Counted from the stretch's first letter, positions 35,452 through 44,114 are shown. The stretch: 64,000 bases of DNA from an uncultured Aquimonas sp. (GCF_937888285.1 NZ_CALART010000110.1:62001-126000), one strand, 5' to 3'. Notes: generated by a model not told the origin, from the sequence alone. Made by a program: numbers and translations.

Positions 35452-35627
35452 CACCGCAAATTCGCAAATATCGAAAGCCGTGCGGGGCTTGGGAGGCGAT
35501 CAGGCCTGCAGGTCCAAGTCACGCCGCAGGAACGGTGAAGCGCCCGATGGGTGTCGCGCCGTCCTGGCAAACAGACGGGGACTTGCGGGCGGAGAGAGCC
35601 GCAGCAGGGGCGAGGGGTGGCAGCTCA

Positions 35628-35954
35628 ATGGCCGCGAGCCGCAGTGCGGTTTTCATGCAGGCTGGGCAGGATCGTCGGAAACTCTCGGCCGTGCTGCGGA
35701 CCCAAGCAGACACGCACAGTGCAACGCAGAACTTCGACATGATCCGCCTCGGAAACCAGCTTCGCCTGACGGGCCGGGAGGTCGAGCGATTCACGCGGAT
35801 CACCGGCATCGAGCCGGTGGGCGTGAAGTCGCTCGACGACCTGGACGATTACATCGGCCGGTGCAAGGACTACTACCAGGGCGCCTCTCACGAGGCGCGT
35901 TTCCTGCGCTGGCTCCTGGACGAGGAACGCTCACGCTGCCTTTGCGCCGCGTGA
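35628..35954 (+). CDS. Hypothetical protein
   Basis: 108 residues from ATG 35628 (AGGGGTGG upstream). Contains DMIRLGNQLRLTGREVERFT and SLDDLDDYIGRCKDYYQGAS, probably a small helical fold. No family recognised. Its end overlaps the convergent gene at 35931 by 24 bp. Confidence 0.55.
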   Translation: MAASRSAVFMQAGQDRRKLSAVLRTQADTHSATQNFDMIRLGNQLRLTGREVERFTRITGIEPVGVKSLDDLDDYIGRCKDYYQGASHEARFLRWLLDEERSRCLCAA

Positions 35955-36437
35955 TTCTTCGTGCTGCCCCGCGATCGGCGTCGCGCCGTCGGACGTCGCC
36001 GTGAACCTCTCGGCCGCTTTCGCGAACTCGGGGTCTCGGGTGAGGGTGCTGACGCGGGCCTTGGCGGGATCCCTGCGTGCAGGGGGAAGCATCTCCACTG
36101 CGACATCGCTGCCGGTCGACAGCAGCGAACGCAGCAGGCGGAAGGGGCCGACGACCACGATGGCCACGACCGATCGCGCGAAGGCACCGATGCGCTGGTT
36201 GCGCGCGTCGGCAACCCGGCGTTCCCGCAGGGTCGTTTTCGCGCGCAGGTACAGCGCCAGGTGGCTGCGCCGGGCTTCGGCGTCGGCATCAAGCTGCTTG
36301 ACCACTTCTTCGGCTGTGGCGGCTTGACCGACGCTGGCGTACAGCTGGGCCCAGGCACGGTCTTCGTCGGCCGTGCGGCGGTTCGACCCGGGGTTGAACT
36401 GCGCGGGAGGCTGTGCATTCTCGGGAGCTTCGGACAT
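35931..36437 (-). CDS. Hypothetical protein with one hydrophobic segment
   Basis: 168 residues from ATG 36437 (AGGAGA upstream). The helical Ala/Glu/Arg-rich N-terminal half (DRAWAQLYASVGQAATAEEV) is followed by one hydrophobic segment (FARSVVAIVVVGPFRLLRSL, about 100-120). This could be a membrane anchor or a buried helix. The C-terminal half is basic. No family recognised. Confidence 0.55.
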   Translation of the reverse strand: MSEAPENAQPPAQFNPGSNRRTADEDRAWAQLYASVGQAATAEEVVKQLDADAEARRSHLALYLRAKTTLRERRVADARNQRIGAFARSVVAIVVVGPFRLLRSLLSTGSDVAVEMLPPARRDPAKARVSTLTRDPEFAKAAERFTATSDGATPIAGQHEESRGAKAA

Positions 36438-36682
36438 GGTTCTCTCCTTGGGAGGATGCGGAGACGAACCACCCCCGGCAGGGGACGACAGGTCCCCATT
36501 GGGATAGCATGGAAACGTTGCAACGGCGGCTGCGGTTGCGACACTCCACGGACAGGCCTTCACGATGAATCGCTCCGGCACTTCTCTTCGCGTGATCGAT
36601 GGCGGCAGGGCCACGCTCGAAAGGGAACTGATGTGGGCGGCGGCACTGGGCCGGCCCACACTGGAATCCCTCTCGAGGCGCC

Positions 36683-36904
36683 TCACGCGCTCTTCGAACG
36701 CCGGACTTGCCTGCGTGACGACAGGTTCTGACGGATCAGGACCTCCTCGTCGATCAGGCGGAGCATCCGACGGATGTCGGAGCGAACGCCTGGATCGGTG
36801 ACCTTCTGCAGGACACCGGCAAGCGCATCCTTGCGCTGTTGAAGCTCGGCTTCGCTTCCTCCGTCGATGAAACGGAAGAAGCTTTTCCACTCTTCCTTGT
36901 CCAT
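36683..36904 (-). CDS. Small charged hypothetical protein
   Basis: 73 residues from ATG 36904. MDKEEWKSFFRFIDGGSEAE, then QQRKDALAGVLQKVTDPGVR and a basic tail. It reads as a compact helical protein. An overlapping plus-strand frame from ATG 36565 is considered less likely beyond 36680. Confidence 0.5.
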   Translation of the reverse strand: MDKEEWKSFFRFIDGGSEAELQQRKDALAGVLQKVTDPGVRSDIRRMLRLIDEEVLIRQNLSSRRQVRRSKSA

Positions 36905-36911
36905 GACCCAC

Positions 36912-37079
36912 TCACGCTGCCAATGGCAACGGGAGCAGCGGGACGGCCGTGTCTGCCGGGGTGCGGCTGGACGGCGCAAACAGGGCGGGAAGCTTGCGGG
37001 TCGGCACCGCGACGAGCGATGGCCGGCCGGAGCCGCCCAGCAGGCGGCAGACGACGTGGCGAGACGTGTAGGGTGACAT
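36912..37079 (-). CDS. Small hypothetical protein
   Basis: 55 residues from ATG 37079 with AGGAGA 7 bp upstream, a good site. The composition (Arg, Ser, Leu, Pro) is not informative and no family is recognised. It lies just upstream of the 73-residue gene on the same strand. Confidence 0.4.
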   Translation of the reverse strand: MSPYTSRHVVCRLLGGSGRPSLVAVPTRKLPALFAPSSRTPADTAVPLLPLPLAA

Positions 37080-37509
37080 GGTCGTTCTCCTTTGCGTGAG
37101 CAGGAGGCACACCACGTCCCCGGATGGAGAAACGATGTTCCCCATGCGGGTTGAAGGCGCCACCGAACGGCGGGCCCGTGGATCGGCGAGGAGACCCATG
37201 CCGAAGCGATGGGTCTCTCGCACATTCAGGACTTGCGTCCCAGGGATTCAGGCCAGCGGCTTGCGCCGTTGACCTGTGGTTCGCGCGATCCACAGTCCCT
37301 TTCCTCGCGGAAGGGGCGGTCGATGCGCTGTTGATGCCGGCCACCGTCTCGGCGACGGGACTGGGCGCCAGGTGTCGCAATCCATTGCCTGCGACTGCCG
37401 ATGTGGCAGACAGCAAGTCACGGGCGCATCCCGGTGCGGGTCGCTCTCACGAGCGATGGATTCCTAGAAAAGTTCGGATCACGCTGGTCCGTGAGGACAG
37501 TGCAAGCCG

Positions 37510-37535
37510 GCCATCGACAACGAAATGTCGATGGC
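37510..37535. other. Perfect 10-bp hairpin near repeat copy 2
   Basis: GCCATCGACA (37510-37519) pairs fully with TGTCGATGGC (37526-37535) around a 6-nt loop. It lies within the same gene-free block as repeat copy 2. It could be part of a noncoding RNA or a protein-binding site. Confidence 0.45.
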
Positions 37536-37602
37536 ATTCGAAGTCCGCAGTTGCGGAACGATGCATCGCTTGCGCGACAAGGCCAGCGAGTGGCCGATTC
37601 GA

Positions 37603-37624
37603 GTGCGGGTCACGACCGCTAACG
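37603..37624. repeat. 22-bp dispersed repeat, copy 2
   Basis: Same 22-bp sequence and orientation as at 23303-23324 and 51304-51325, and here too in gene-free DNA. The next gene leftward on the minus strand starts at 37079. Confidence 0.75.
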
Positions 37625-37876
37625 CCGGATGCGTGAGCACCCGGATCCTCAACGTGGACCGAAGACGGCCCATGGTGAAGGCTGTGCCAGCACGAGCGCC
37701 GACAGGAAGCTCCTGGAGTCTGCCACCGTGCCGCCGCGAGCGAAACCCCCGCCGCCCACTGTCGCATGCTCATGTGTCCTCACGGCGTGCAATGAGTGCG
37801 ACGCGGGCGCCTGGCGCCGGCGGGTTGAAGGCGGAAGACCGGGCCATAGCCTGTCCGAAAGGACCAGCCATCGGCC

Positions 37877-39019
37877 ATGCACACCGCCACCATCGAACTG
37901 CCGTCACGCTGGCAGCCCGACCTCTTCGCCGATCAGGTGGCGCTGGCCAGGTTCGATGTGGCGACCACGCCCGAGATCGAGTCCGCGCTCGACAGCCAGG
38001 CGCCGGTGTTCATCGGCGTCAGCGGCGGCAAGGATTCACAGGCGCTGGCCTACCGGCTGTGCGACCACCTCGACAACCGAGGTCATGCCGGTCCCCGCCT
38101 GCTGATCCACAGCGACCTGGGCCGGGTCGAGTGGCGCCAGTCGCTGCCGGTGTGCGAAAGACTGGCGGCGCGGCTCGGTGTCGAACTCGACGTCGTGCGC
38201 AGGCAGGCCGGCGACATGATGGACCGCTGGCTGTCGCGATGGGAAGGCAACGTGGCGCGGTACGCGAACCTGGAGTGCGTGAAACTGATCCTGCCCTGGA
38301 GCACACCCTCGACGCGGTTTTGCACGGCCGAGCTCAAGAGCGCGGTGATCGCCAGCGCGATGCGCAGGCGGTTTCCCACGGGCGAGGTGATCTCGGCGGT
38401 CGGCATCCGGCGCGAGGAGAGCAGCGTCAGGGCACGGATGCCGGTCTGGCGCCGCGACGAGCGCACGGTGCGCAAGTCCGGCATGGGCCACACCTGGAAT
38501 CCGATCCTGGGCTGGTCGCGCGCGGACGTGATCGACTACGTGCGAAGCCGCGGAGACCGGCTGCACGAGGCCTACACGACTTACGGGTCCAGCAGGGTGT
38601 CGTGCGCGTTCTGCATCATGGGCTCGGAGCACGACCTGCGTGCATCGGCTGGCTGCGCCGACAACGTCGCGATCTATCGGGAGATGGTGGAACTGGAAGC
38701 CCGGTCCACGTTCTCGTTCCAGGGCTCACGCTGGCTGGGCGACGTGGCACCACATCTGCTTGATGCGCCGCTGCTGGCGCGGCTGCAGGTGGCCAAGGAG
38801 CGCGCCGCCGAGCGGCAGCGCGCCGAGGCGTGTCTTCCGGCGCACCTGCTGTTCACAAAGGGCTGGCCGACCGTGATGCCCTCGCCGGCGGAGGCTGGAC
38901 TCATTGCCGACGTGCGCAGGCGCGTGGCCGATGCCGTCGGGCTGATGGTCATGCACACGGACGAGGCGGCCGTGCTGGCGCGGTACGCGCAACTGCTATC
39001 GAGCGCGCCATCCAGGTGA
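37877..39019 (+). CDS. PAPS-reductase-family (PP-loop) protein
   Basis: 380 residues from ATG 37877. The PP-loop SGGKDSQALAYRL (about 49-61) binds ATP or PAPS. The later ILPWSTPSTRFCTAELKS, VGIRREESSVRARM and GMGHTWNPILGWSRADVIDY segments are typical of the family. A Cys pair (CAFCIMGS) lies near 239. The family covers sulfate reduction, tRNA thiolation and the DndC subunit of DNA phosphorothioation. No dnd, cys or tRNA-thiolation partners are in the window, so the reaction is unknown. Confidence 0.8.
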   Translation: MHTATIELPSRWQPDLFADQVALARFDVATTPEIESALDSQAPVFIGVSGGKDSQALAYRLCDHLDNRGHAGPRLLIHSDLGRVEWRQSLPVCERLAARLGVELDVVRRQAGDMMDRWLSRWEGNVARYANLECVKLILPWSTPSTRFCTAELKSAVIASAMRRRFPTGEVISAVGIRREESSVRARMPVWRRDERTVRKSGMGHTWNPILGWSRADVIDYVRSRGDRLHEAYTTYGSSRVSCAFCIMGSEHDLRASAGCADNVAIYREMVELEARSTFSFQGSRWLGDVAPHLLDAPLLARLQVAKERAAERQRAEACLPAHLLFTKGWPTVMPSPAEAGLIADVRRRVADAVGLMVMHTDEAAVLARYAQLLSSAPSR

Positions 39020-39085
39020 CGTGCTCACGGGGCGAGGTGCCGGCGGGTCAGCACGCGAAGTGGCGACGGCCCAGACCGGTGTCTG

Positions 39086-39505
39086 TCACCAGTCCGGCTC
39101 GAGTGGGATGCGCAGGTCGAACTCCCAACCCTCGTAGGGCTGCAGCAGTTCGAGGAACTCATCCCAGCTGACGAGGCGACCATCGACGACGACGCCCTCG
39201 GAGTCGATGCGGCCGCGGATGCGCTCGAACGGCATCTCGATCGTCGCGCCGTCCTTGATCAGGAAGCGCTGCGCGAGTCCCTGTCGGACCTTCCCGCGCA
39301 GCCTGGCCAGCGCCATCGTGCCGCTTGCCTCTGCGAAGGCCTTGAAGACGTAGCCGCCGTGCTCGCTGGTCGTCACCTCGCGTGCCTCGGCCGCGTAGCC
39401 ATGGTTCGGCAGGTGGCGCACCTCCAGCTCGAAATGGCGGCGTGCGCCGGCGCAGTCGACGAACGATTCGCTGCTCGGGAAATCCGCCTCGGGTGTGCTG
39501 TCCAT
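39086..39505 (-). CDS. Hypothetical protein
   Basis: 139 residues from ATG 39505 (AGGAAGATGA upstream). FELEVRHLPNHGYAAEAREV, GYVFKAFAEASGTMALARLR and the acidic end (WDEFLELLQPYEGWEFDLRI) suggest a mixed alpha/beta fold. It has a possible catalytic or ligand site, but no family is recognised with confidence. Confidence 0.55.
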   Translation of the reverse strand: MDSTPEADFPSSESFVDCAGARRHFELEVRHLPNHGYAAEAREVTTSEHGGYVFKAFAEASGTMALARLRGKVRQGLAQRFLIKDGATIEMPFERIRGRIDSEGVVVDGRLVSWDEFLELLQPYEGWEFDLRIPLEPDW

Positions 39506-39696
39506 TCATCTTCCTTTGAGGGCCGTCAGGGGTCCGCCGCGTACTCGACGACAGCGGCGGCGATACGCAGGAGTTTGCCTTCGGCGCCGCCAGCCGCAGC
39601 GACGGCGGTGCGCAATTCGACGAGGTTGAAAGTCCGCGGCCCCGGGAGATCCTGAAGTTGCGGACTGCTTGTCCGCTGACCGCAAGGGCTGACCCC

Positions 39697-40437
39697 ATGA
39701 TCGACGATGAAATCGACTTTGCTGGCGAGGTTCGCCGGCTGCTGCAGGCCGACGGCTATGCCGTGCATGGCGGCGATCGTGCCGATGATCCGGAACTCGT
39801 CGGCAGATTCTGGTTCACCTGGATGCAAACAGGCATGGCCGAGGCCGAAGTCGGCCCGACCCGCGAGACAGAGGCGGGTGCATGGACGACCGCCCTCGCG
39901 CACCGCCTCGACAACAGCCGGATCGAACTCCACCGGGTGGGCAACGAGCCACCGCCAGCGACGATGGAGCCGTTCGAGGCGGCACGGCTGCCGGAGGATG
40001 CTTTCGATGCAGCGATGATCGCCAGGAAGTTCGGTGTTCCGCACGACCTGGCTGCCGCGCAGGTCGAACAGTTGCGGCGACAGTCGGTCCATATGAACAA
40101 CCGCTATCAGGTGAACGCCCAGACCCTGGAAGCGCCGTTCGGCGAATTCGTGGGTGACGTGATCTGGCTGTCGATCAAGCGACGCGACAAGGCGCCTGTC
40201 CACGACTGGCGCGACCTGCAGGTGATCAAGAACCTGATCGTCGGGCCGGAGCACGAGGGCTTCGAGATCTATCCGGCCGAGTCCCGGCTCGTCGACACCG
40301 CCAACCAGTACCACGTCTTCGTGTTTCTCGACCCCAAGGTCAGGTTGCCGGTCGGCTTCCGTACGCGCGAAGTCACAGGGGCAGAGCAGGCCGCTGCGGT
40401 TGGTGCACGGCAGCGGGACTTCCACTCAGCGGTCTGA
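39697..40437 (+). CDS. Hypothetical protein with a DUF7694-type domain
   Basis: 246 residues from ATG 39697. The C-terminal part WLSIKRRDKAPVHDWRDLQV, IKNLIVGPEHEGFEIYPAES and VDTANQYHVFVFLD is the typical DUF7694 pattern found in phages and mobile elements. The N-terminal 110 residues are not recognised. Function unknown. Confidence 0.65.
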   Translation: MIDDEIDFAGEVRRLLQADGYAVHGGDRADDPELVGRFWFTWMQTGMAEAEVGPTRETEAGAWTTALAHRLDNSRIELHRVGNEPPPATMEPFEAARLPEDAFDAAMIARKFGVPHDLAAAQVEQLRRQSVHMNNRYQVNAQTLEAPFGEFVGDVIWLSIKRRDKAPVHDWRDLQVIKNLIVGPEHEGFEIYPAESRLVDTANQYHVFVFLDPKVRLPVGFRTREVTGAEQAAAVGARQRDFHSAV

Positions 40438-40468
40438 TCGCTCGCACCGAATTCGAGGCAGGGTCGAA

Positions 40469-40490
40469 TCGCGGGGCCTGCTGCCCGCGA
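40469..40490. terminator. Hairpin between convergent genes
   Basis: TCGCGGG (40469-40475) pairs perfectly with CCCGCGA (40484-40490) around an 8-nt loop. It lies in the 60-bp gap between the DUF7694-type gene and the convergent H-NS-like gene, as expected for a bidirectional terminator. No T-run follows. Confidence 0.5.
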
Positions 40491-40497
40491 CCAAACA

Positions 40498-40878
40498 TCA
40501 GGCGTCAGGCTTGGCCAGCAGGTCTTCCGGTTTCCTGCCGGCCGCCAGCGCATCCTTGAACCAGTTCGGGCGCTTGCCGATGCCGCTCCAGGTCCCGCCC
40601 TTGCCATCGGCGAACTTGATGGTCCGGGCAGCCTTCTTGCCGGCAGGCTTAGCCTTGGGTTTCGGCGCCGCAGTTACAGCAGCGCCCTTCGGCGCTTTTG
40701 ACTTCGCGCTGTCGAGGCCGAGGTCGGCGACTGTCAGGCCGTAGTGCACGATCGCCTCGCGGATGCGCGCGACGACTCCGGCAACTTCCTTGGCGCGAAG
40801 CGCTTCGGCCTGGGCCTGCAGCTTGGCAATCTGCGCGTTGAGCGCGGCAAGGGTCGGACCGGTCTTCTTCGTTGCCAT
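40498..40878 (-). CDS. H-NS-like nucleoid protein
   Basis: 126 residues from ATG 40878 (ATG 40890 is an alternative). The N-terminal coiled coil (LNAQIAKLQAQAEALRAKEV) is the oligomerisation part. A basic Ala/Lys/Pro linker (AAPKPKAKPAGKKAA) leads to the DNA-binding motif ADGKGGTWSGIGKRPNWFK. Such proteins silence AT-rich horizontally acquired DNA. It is divergent from the HU-like gene. Confidence 0.88.
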   Translation of the reverse strand: MATKKTGPTLAALNAQIAKLQAQAEALRAKEVAGVVARIREAIVHYGLTVADLGLDSAKSKAPKGAAVTAAPKPKAKPAGKKAARTIKFADGKGGTWSGIGKRPNWFKDALAAGRKPEDLLAKPDA

Positions 40879-41153
40879 GTAGGGGTTCATTCGCGGGTGG
40901 ACGAGGCTGCGAGCATATTCCGGAACGCGACAGCTCAGACCTGCTCGCGGCACGTGCCGACGAGCCGGGCCCGCCCATTTGGCGTGTCATGCGGTGCACG
41001 GCGGCCGTGTGGCCGAACGTGCCCTGTTCTCGTTCTGCTGCAGCGTTTGCTGCAGACCCGACCGCGCCGAGAGATGGACCACCAGGCAGCGACCCATAGA
41101 ATCCCGCCTCCGATCCGTACCCATCAACCCCTTCAACAGGCGTTCACGACTCA

Positions 41154-41555
41154 ATGGCAACCGCAAAGAAGACCACCCCCGTTTCTGCGTCGAAGAAGAC
41201 AGTGAAGGCCGCAGCGCCCGCGAAGGCACCCGCCGTGCTCAAGCCGATCAAGACGGCGTTCAACAAGACCGGGTTGATCGCACACGTGGCAGAACTGGCC
41301 GCCGTCGAGCCGAAGGCAGCGAAGGCGGTGCTTGCGGCCCTCGAGGCAACGATGCTCGCTTCGATCCACAAGAAGGGCCTGGGTGAGTTCACACTGCCGG
41401 GCCTGTTGAAGATCACGGCGCAGAACGTTCCTGCCAAGAAGAAGCGCCTCGGCAAGGATCCGTTCACCGGCGTGGAGCGCATGTTCGCGGCCAAGCCGGC
41501 GTCGACCAAGATCAAGACCCGTGCGCTGAAGAAGCTCAAGGACGCAGCGCTGTAA
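41154..41555 (+). CDS. HU/IHF-family DNA-binding protein with basic N-terminal tail
   Basis: 133 residues from ATG 41154. A Lys/Ala-rich N-terminal extension (about 1-35) precedes an HU fold. FNKTGLIAHVAELAAVEPKA forms the dimer helices, GLGEFTLPGLLKITAQ the strand region and KDPFTGVERMFAAKPAS the DNA arm. The tail resembles extended HU proteins of betaproteobacteria. The divergent H-NS-like gene is 275 bp away. Confidence 0.85.
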   Translation: MATAKKTTPVSASKKTVKAAAPAKAPAVLKPIKTAFNKTGLIAHVAELAAVEPKAAKAVLAALEATMLASIHKKGLGEFTLPGLLKITAQNVPAKKKRLGKDPFTGVERMFAAKPASTKIKTRALKKLKDAAL

Positions 41556-41643
41556 TCAGTGCTGGGTGCGGCGCCAGATGCGTTGTGCCCGGATGCGAGA
41601 GTCTCCTGAGACGGGTGGCCTGCGGCCAACCCCTGCCTGATCC

Positions 41644-41931
41644 TCAGGCTTCGTCGTTCCTCAGCCAGCAGAAGGCGATGACGAAGATGACGATGGCAAA
41701 GGCGAGCACGGCGACCGGCCAGGGCGCACGCCGAGGTGTGGCCGGCACCTCCTCGTCGATCGGCATGACCAGGATCGCAATGCACAGAGCCACCATGGCC
41801 AGCGTCAGCGCGGCTGCCAAGGTCGGCGCCCTGGCCAGCACGTCCACGAAGTCACAAGGGACACCCGCAGCCGGATGTCGTCCGGGCTCGTGACGGGTTG
41901 TCCCCAAGGCATGGCGCGGTCCGGTGGGCAT
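41644..41931 (-). CDS. Small membrane protein
   Basis: 95 residues from ATG 41931. The first 30 residues may be part of the protein or the true start may be internal. Two hydrophobic segments are clear (LAAALTLAMVALCIAILVMP and VAVLAFAIVIFVIAF). The C terminus ends WLRNDEA. It lies 15 bp downstream of the 176-residue gene, so the two probably form an operon. Confidence 0.5.
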   Translation of the reverse strand: MPTGPRHALGTTRHEPGRHPAAGVPCDFVDVLARAPTLAAALTLAMVALCIAILVMPIDEEVPATPRRAPWPVAVLAFAIVIFVIAFCWLRNDEA

Positions 41932-41946
41932 GCGGCTCTCGCGCTG

Positions 41947-42477
41947 TCAAGGCCAGGTCGGCCGGTCCGTGGCGTCGTCCTCCCGCGACAGCGGTGGTGC
42001 GGGTTCCAGCAGAGCCTGCGGAGCGGCGACCTCCTGTAGCTCGCCGAAAGGAATCGCAGCACCCAGCAGGCCCAATGGTCTTTCGCGCCGAGCGCCGGCG
42101 GCCGCCGTCGATGGCTGCAACAGCGACGATCCCGCAAGCATCGATGCCGGCGCGAGTGACGATGGGTCCGCTGACTTGGCTGCCGATGAAACCGGCGCCA
42201 ATCCCCAGAAGCTCAGAGCGTTCTGCGATGGGGCCGTTCGGCGTGCCTTCGAGAGGATTGCCTTGCGTGTGCGGCCGGACTGCGGTCCAGCCGGCGGTGT
42301 CGTCGGCGTGAGGCGCTTCTCTAGCGACGAAGGCGCATCGTCGAGTTCGGTCCGCAGGCGTGTTGCCTGCCCCCAATCGTTGACCTGGCTGACGGTCGGC
42401 ACACCGCCAGGCACTTCAAGTCTGCCGCGCCCGAGCCTGCGCAGGCCCTGCTTCAGCTGGTCGAGGAGTCTGATCAT
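41947..42477 (-). CDS. Hypothetical protein
   Basis: 176 residues from ATG 42477. It starts with an amphipathic helix (MIRLLDQLKQGLRRLGRGRL), followed by an Ala/Pro/Ser-rich, probably disordered region. No family recognised. An in-frame extension to 42564 is possible, but no ribosome-binding site supports it. Confidence 0.45.
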   Translation of the reverse strand: MIRLLDQLKQGLRRLGRGRLEVPGGVPTVSQVNDWGQATRLRTELDDAPSSLEKRLTPTTPPAGPQSGRTRKAILSKARRTAPSQNALSFWGLAPVSSAAKSADPSSLAPASMLAGSSLLQPSTAAAGARRERPLGLLGAAIPFGELQEVAAPQALLEPAPPLSREDDATDRPTWP

Positions 42478-42700
42478 GCGGGAAGTGACCCATTGGGTGT
42501 CGTCTGCTTCGAGGCATCCAATCTGCCGGTGCGCGGCCGTCGGGTACAGCAGAAATCCCGCCACAAATCATCGCGAAAGTCCCGCTCAGCGTGGGCCATG
42601 CAGCGCGCTGAGGTTTCACGGGGCTGAGCCTGGGACCCGCCGCTACGCAGCGACTTGATGGTGCCGAGTCCACCGGTATCTTGTCCGCAGGAGGTTCGAT

Positions 42701-43576
42701 ATGGACGAACTGTCGGTTGTGGAATCGGTGGAAGCTGGGCAGTCGCCTGCTTCGGCGGCGCGATCAGTCAAGGACATCCCGCTGGGCATCACGCGCGGTA
42801 TGGCCTCCGATGACTATCACGCCGAGCGCAGTGCCGTGTCGTCGTCGCAACTCAAGCGCATGCTGGTCAGCCCCGCCCACTTCATGTGCGGCCTGAACGA
42901 GCCGGAGGAATCGACCGAAGCCATGCTGTTCGGCACCATGCTTCATGGCCGCATGCTGGAGAGCGATTCGTTCACGACACGATTCTTCGCGACGCCGAAG
43001 GTGAACCGGCAGACGAAGGAGGGCAAGGCGCTCGCCGAGGGCTACAGGCTCGAGGCTGCCGGACGGACGATGTTTCCGGCGGACTGGTTGCCCGGCATCG
43101 AGCGCATCGTGGACAACGCGCGAATGCACGACAAGGCCCGCGTGATCCTGGGCACGGGCGAAGCCGAAGTGGCGCTCGCCTGGATCGATCCGGAGACCGG
43201 CATCAAGTGCAAGATCAGGATCGACTGGTGGCATGGCACCAGGACGCTCGCGGACGTCAAGTCGGCGGTGGACGTCACCCGGGATGGCTTCTCGAAGGCC
43301 TGCGCGCGAATGCACTACGCGCTGTCCGCTGCCATGTACTGCGAAGGCGTGTACCAGGTGACCGGCGAGGAACCGGAATGGGCCTTCATCGCCTGCGAGA
43401 AGGAGGCGCCGAACACTGTCGCGGTGTACCGGGCCAGCGATGCCTTCCTGCGACGGGGCCAGCAGGACTTCCGACGTGCCATGCGACGCCTGGCCGAGTG
43501 CCGCAGCCGGAACCACTTTCCCATGTTGCAGGGCGACGGCGATTGGGAGAGCATCGACCTCCCACGCTGGGCCTGA
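42701..43576 (+). CDS. RecE/exonuclease VIII-like PD-(D/E)XK nuclease
   Basis: 291 residues; ATG 42701 has AGGAGG 6 bp upstream. The order of segments fits the RecE C-terminal nuclease (DUF3799). They are SSSQLKRMLVSPAHFMCGLN, FGTMLHGRMLES (RecB-type G and H residues), the core GIKCKIRIDWW and LADVKSAVDVTRD, and ARMHYALSAAMYCEGVYQV. The Asp and Asp-x-Lys core is present. The usual annealing partner RecT is not in the window. The next gene starts 4 bp after its stop. Confidence 0.82.
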   Translation: MDELSVVESVEAGQSPASAARSVKDIPLGITRGMASDDYHAERSAVSSSQLKRMLVSPAHFMCGLNEPEESTEAMLFGTMLHGRMLESDSFTTRFFATPKVNRQTKEGKALAEGYRLEAAGRTMFPADWLPGIERIVDNARMHDKARVILGTGEAEVALAWIDPETGIKCKIRIDWWHGTRTLADVKSAVDVTRDGFSKACARMHYALSAAMYCEGVYQVTGEEPEWAFIACEKEAPNTVAVYRASDAFLRRGQQDFRRAMRRLAECRSRNHFPMLQGDGDWESIDLPRWA

Positions 43577-43580
43577 GCAC

Positions 43581-43988
43581 ATGCCGACGAAACAGAGTCC
43601 CACCGGTCGATCGGTGCCCGAACCGCCATCACCTGCGCTGACCAGGGCAGGGCCTCACGTCGGCCACCGTGGGGCCCTCACGAAAGCGCCGCGGAACGCG
43701 CGGATCGTTAACGCCAGCAGGGCCGGCGAGCCGGCACAGAACATCGCGCCCAATCACGGCCTGAGTGTCGAGCGCATCCGGCAGATCGTCGCGGCGGCTG
43801 AGGGCCTGGAGCGCGGCAGACCCGAGGCATTCGACTATCTCTGCCGGCGAACGCGTGATCTGCTCGAACGGCAGGGCTGGACGACAGTTCCGCTCGTGCG
43901 TGACGCCTACCTGGCTGTGCCGGGTGGTGAACGGCTGTTGCAGGTGCCGGGATTCGGTCGCAAGTCCCTGCGGGAAGTGCGACGCTAG
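43581..43988 (+). CDS. Small protein with sigma-region-4-like HTH and alpha-CTD-like HhH
   Basis: 135 residues from ATG 43581. A basic N-terminal half leads to IVNASRAGEPAQNIAPNHGL and SVERIRQIV, resembling the helix-turn-helix of sigma-70 region 4. The end, LLQVPGFGRKSLREVRR, matches the helix-hairpin-helix of the RNA polymerase alpha-subunit C-terminal domain. A joint sigma/alpha-like DNA-binding role is inferred. It is 4 bp downstream of the RecE-like gene and probably co-transcribed. Confidence 0.65.
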   Translation: MPTKQSPTGRSVPEPPSPALTRAGPHVGHRGALTKAPRNARIVNASRAGEPAQNIAPNHGLSVERIRQIVAAAEGLERGRPEAFDYLCRRTRDLLERQGWTTVPLVRDAYLAVPGGERLLQVPGFGRKSLREVRR

Positions 43989-44114
43989 CTGTGGCTACAG
44001 ATAGGCGATCCGCGCTTCGAGGACCTCGACAGTCCAAACGCCGCAGGCAGAAGCGGGGCACCGGGGCAGACGATGCGCAGCAACGGGTGATGCGCCGGCC
44101 GGTACGATGCCGGC

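Larger units (their letters stand above)
37080..37876. other. Gene-free stretch with hairpin and repeat copy 2
   Basis: About 800 bp with no convincing gene on either strand. It holds a perfect 10-bp-stem hairpin (GCCATCGACA, loop ACGAAA, TGTCGATGGC, 37510-37535) and the second copy of the 22-bp repeat 68 bp to its right. Long open frames here are the usual high-GC shadows. Confidence 0.5.

Noticed and set aside
36565..36801. Plus-strand open frame of 78 codons from ATG 36565
   Set aside because: No ribosome-binding site, and it overlaps the more protein-like minus-strand gene at 36683-36904. The first 35 codons remain possible.
37525..38763. Plus-strand open frame of 412 codons
   Set aside because: Most of it is an out-of-frame shadow of the PAPS-reductase-like gene, and the start lies in a gene-free region with no ribosome-binding site.
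37877..39019. DndC of a phosphorothioation system
   Set aside because: Shares the PAPS-reductase fold, but no dndA, dndB, dndD or dndE gene is in the window and the length is shorter than usual DndC.
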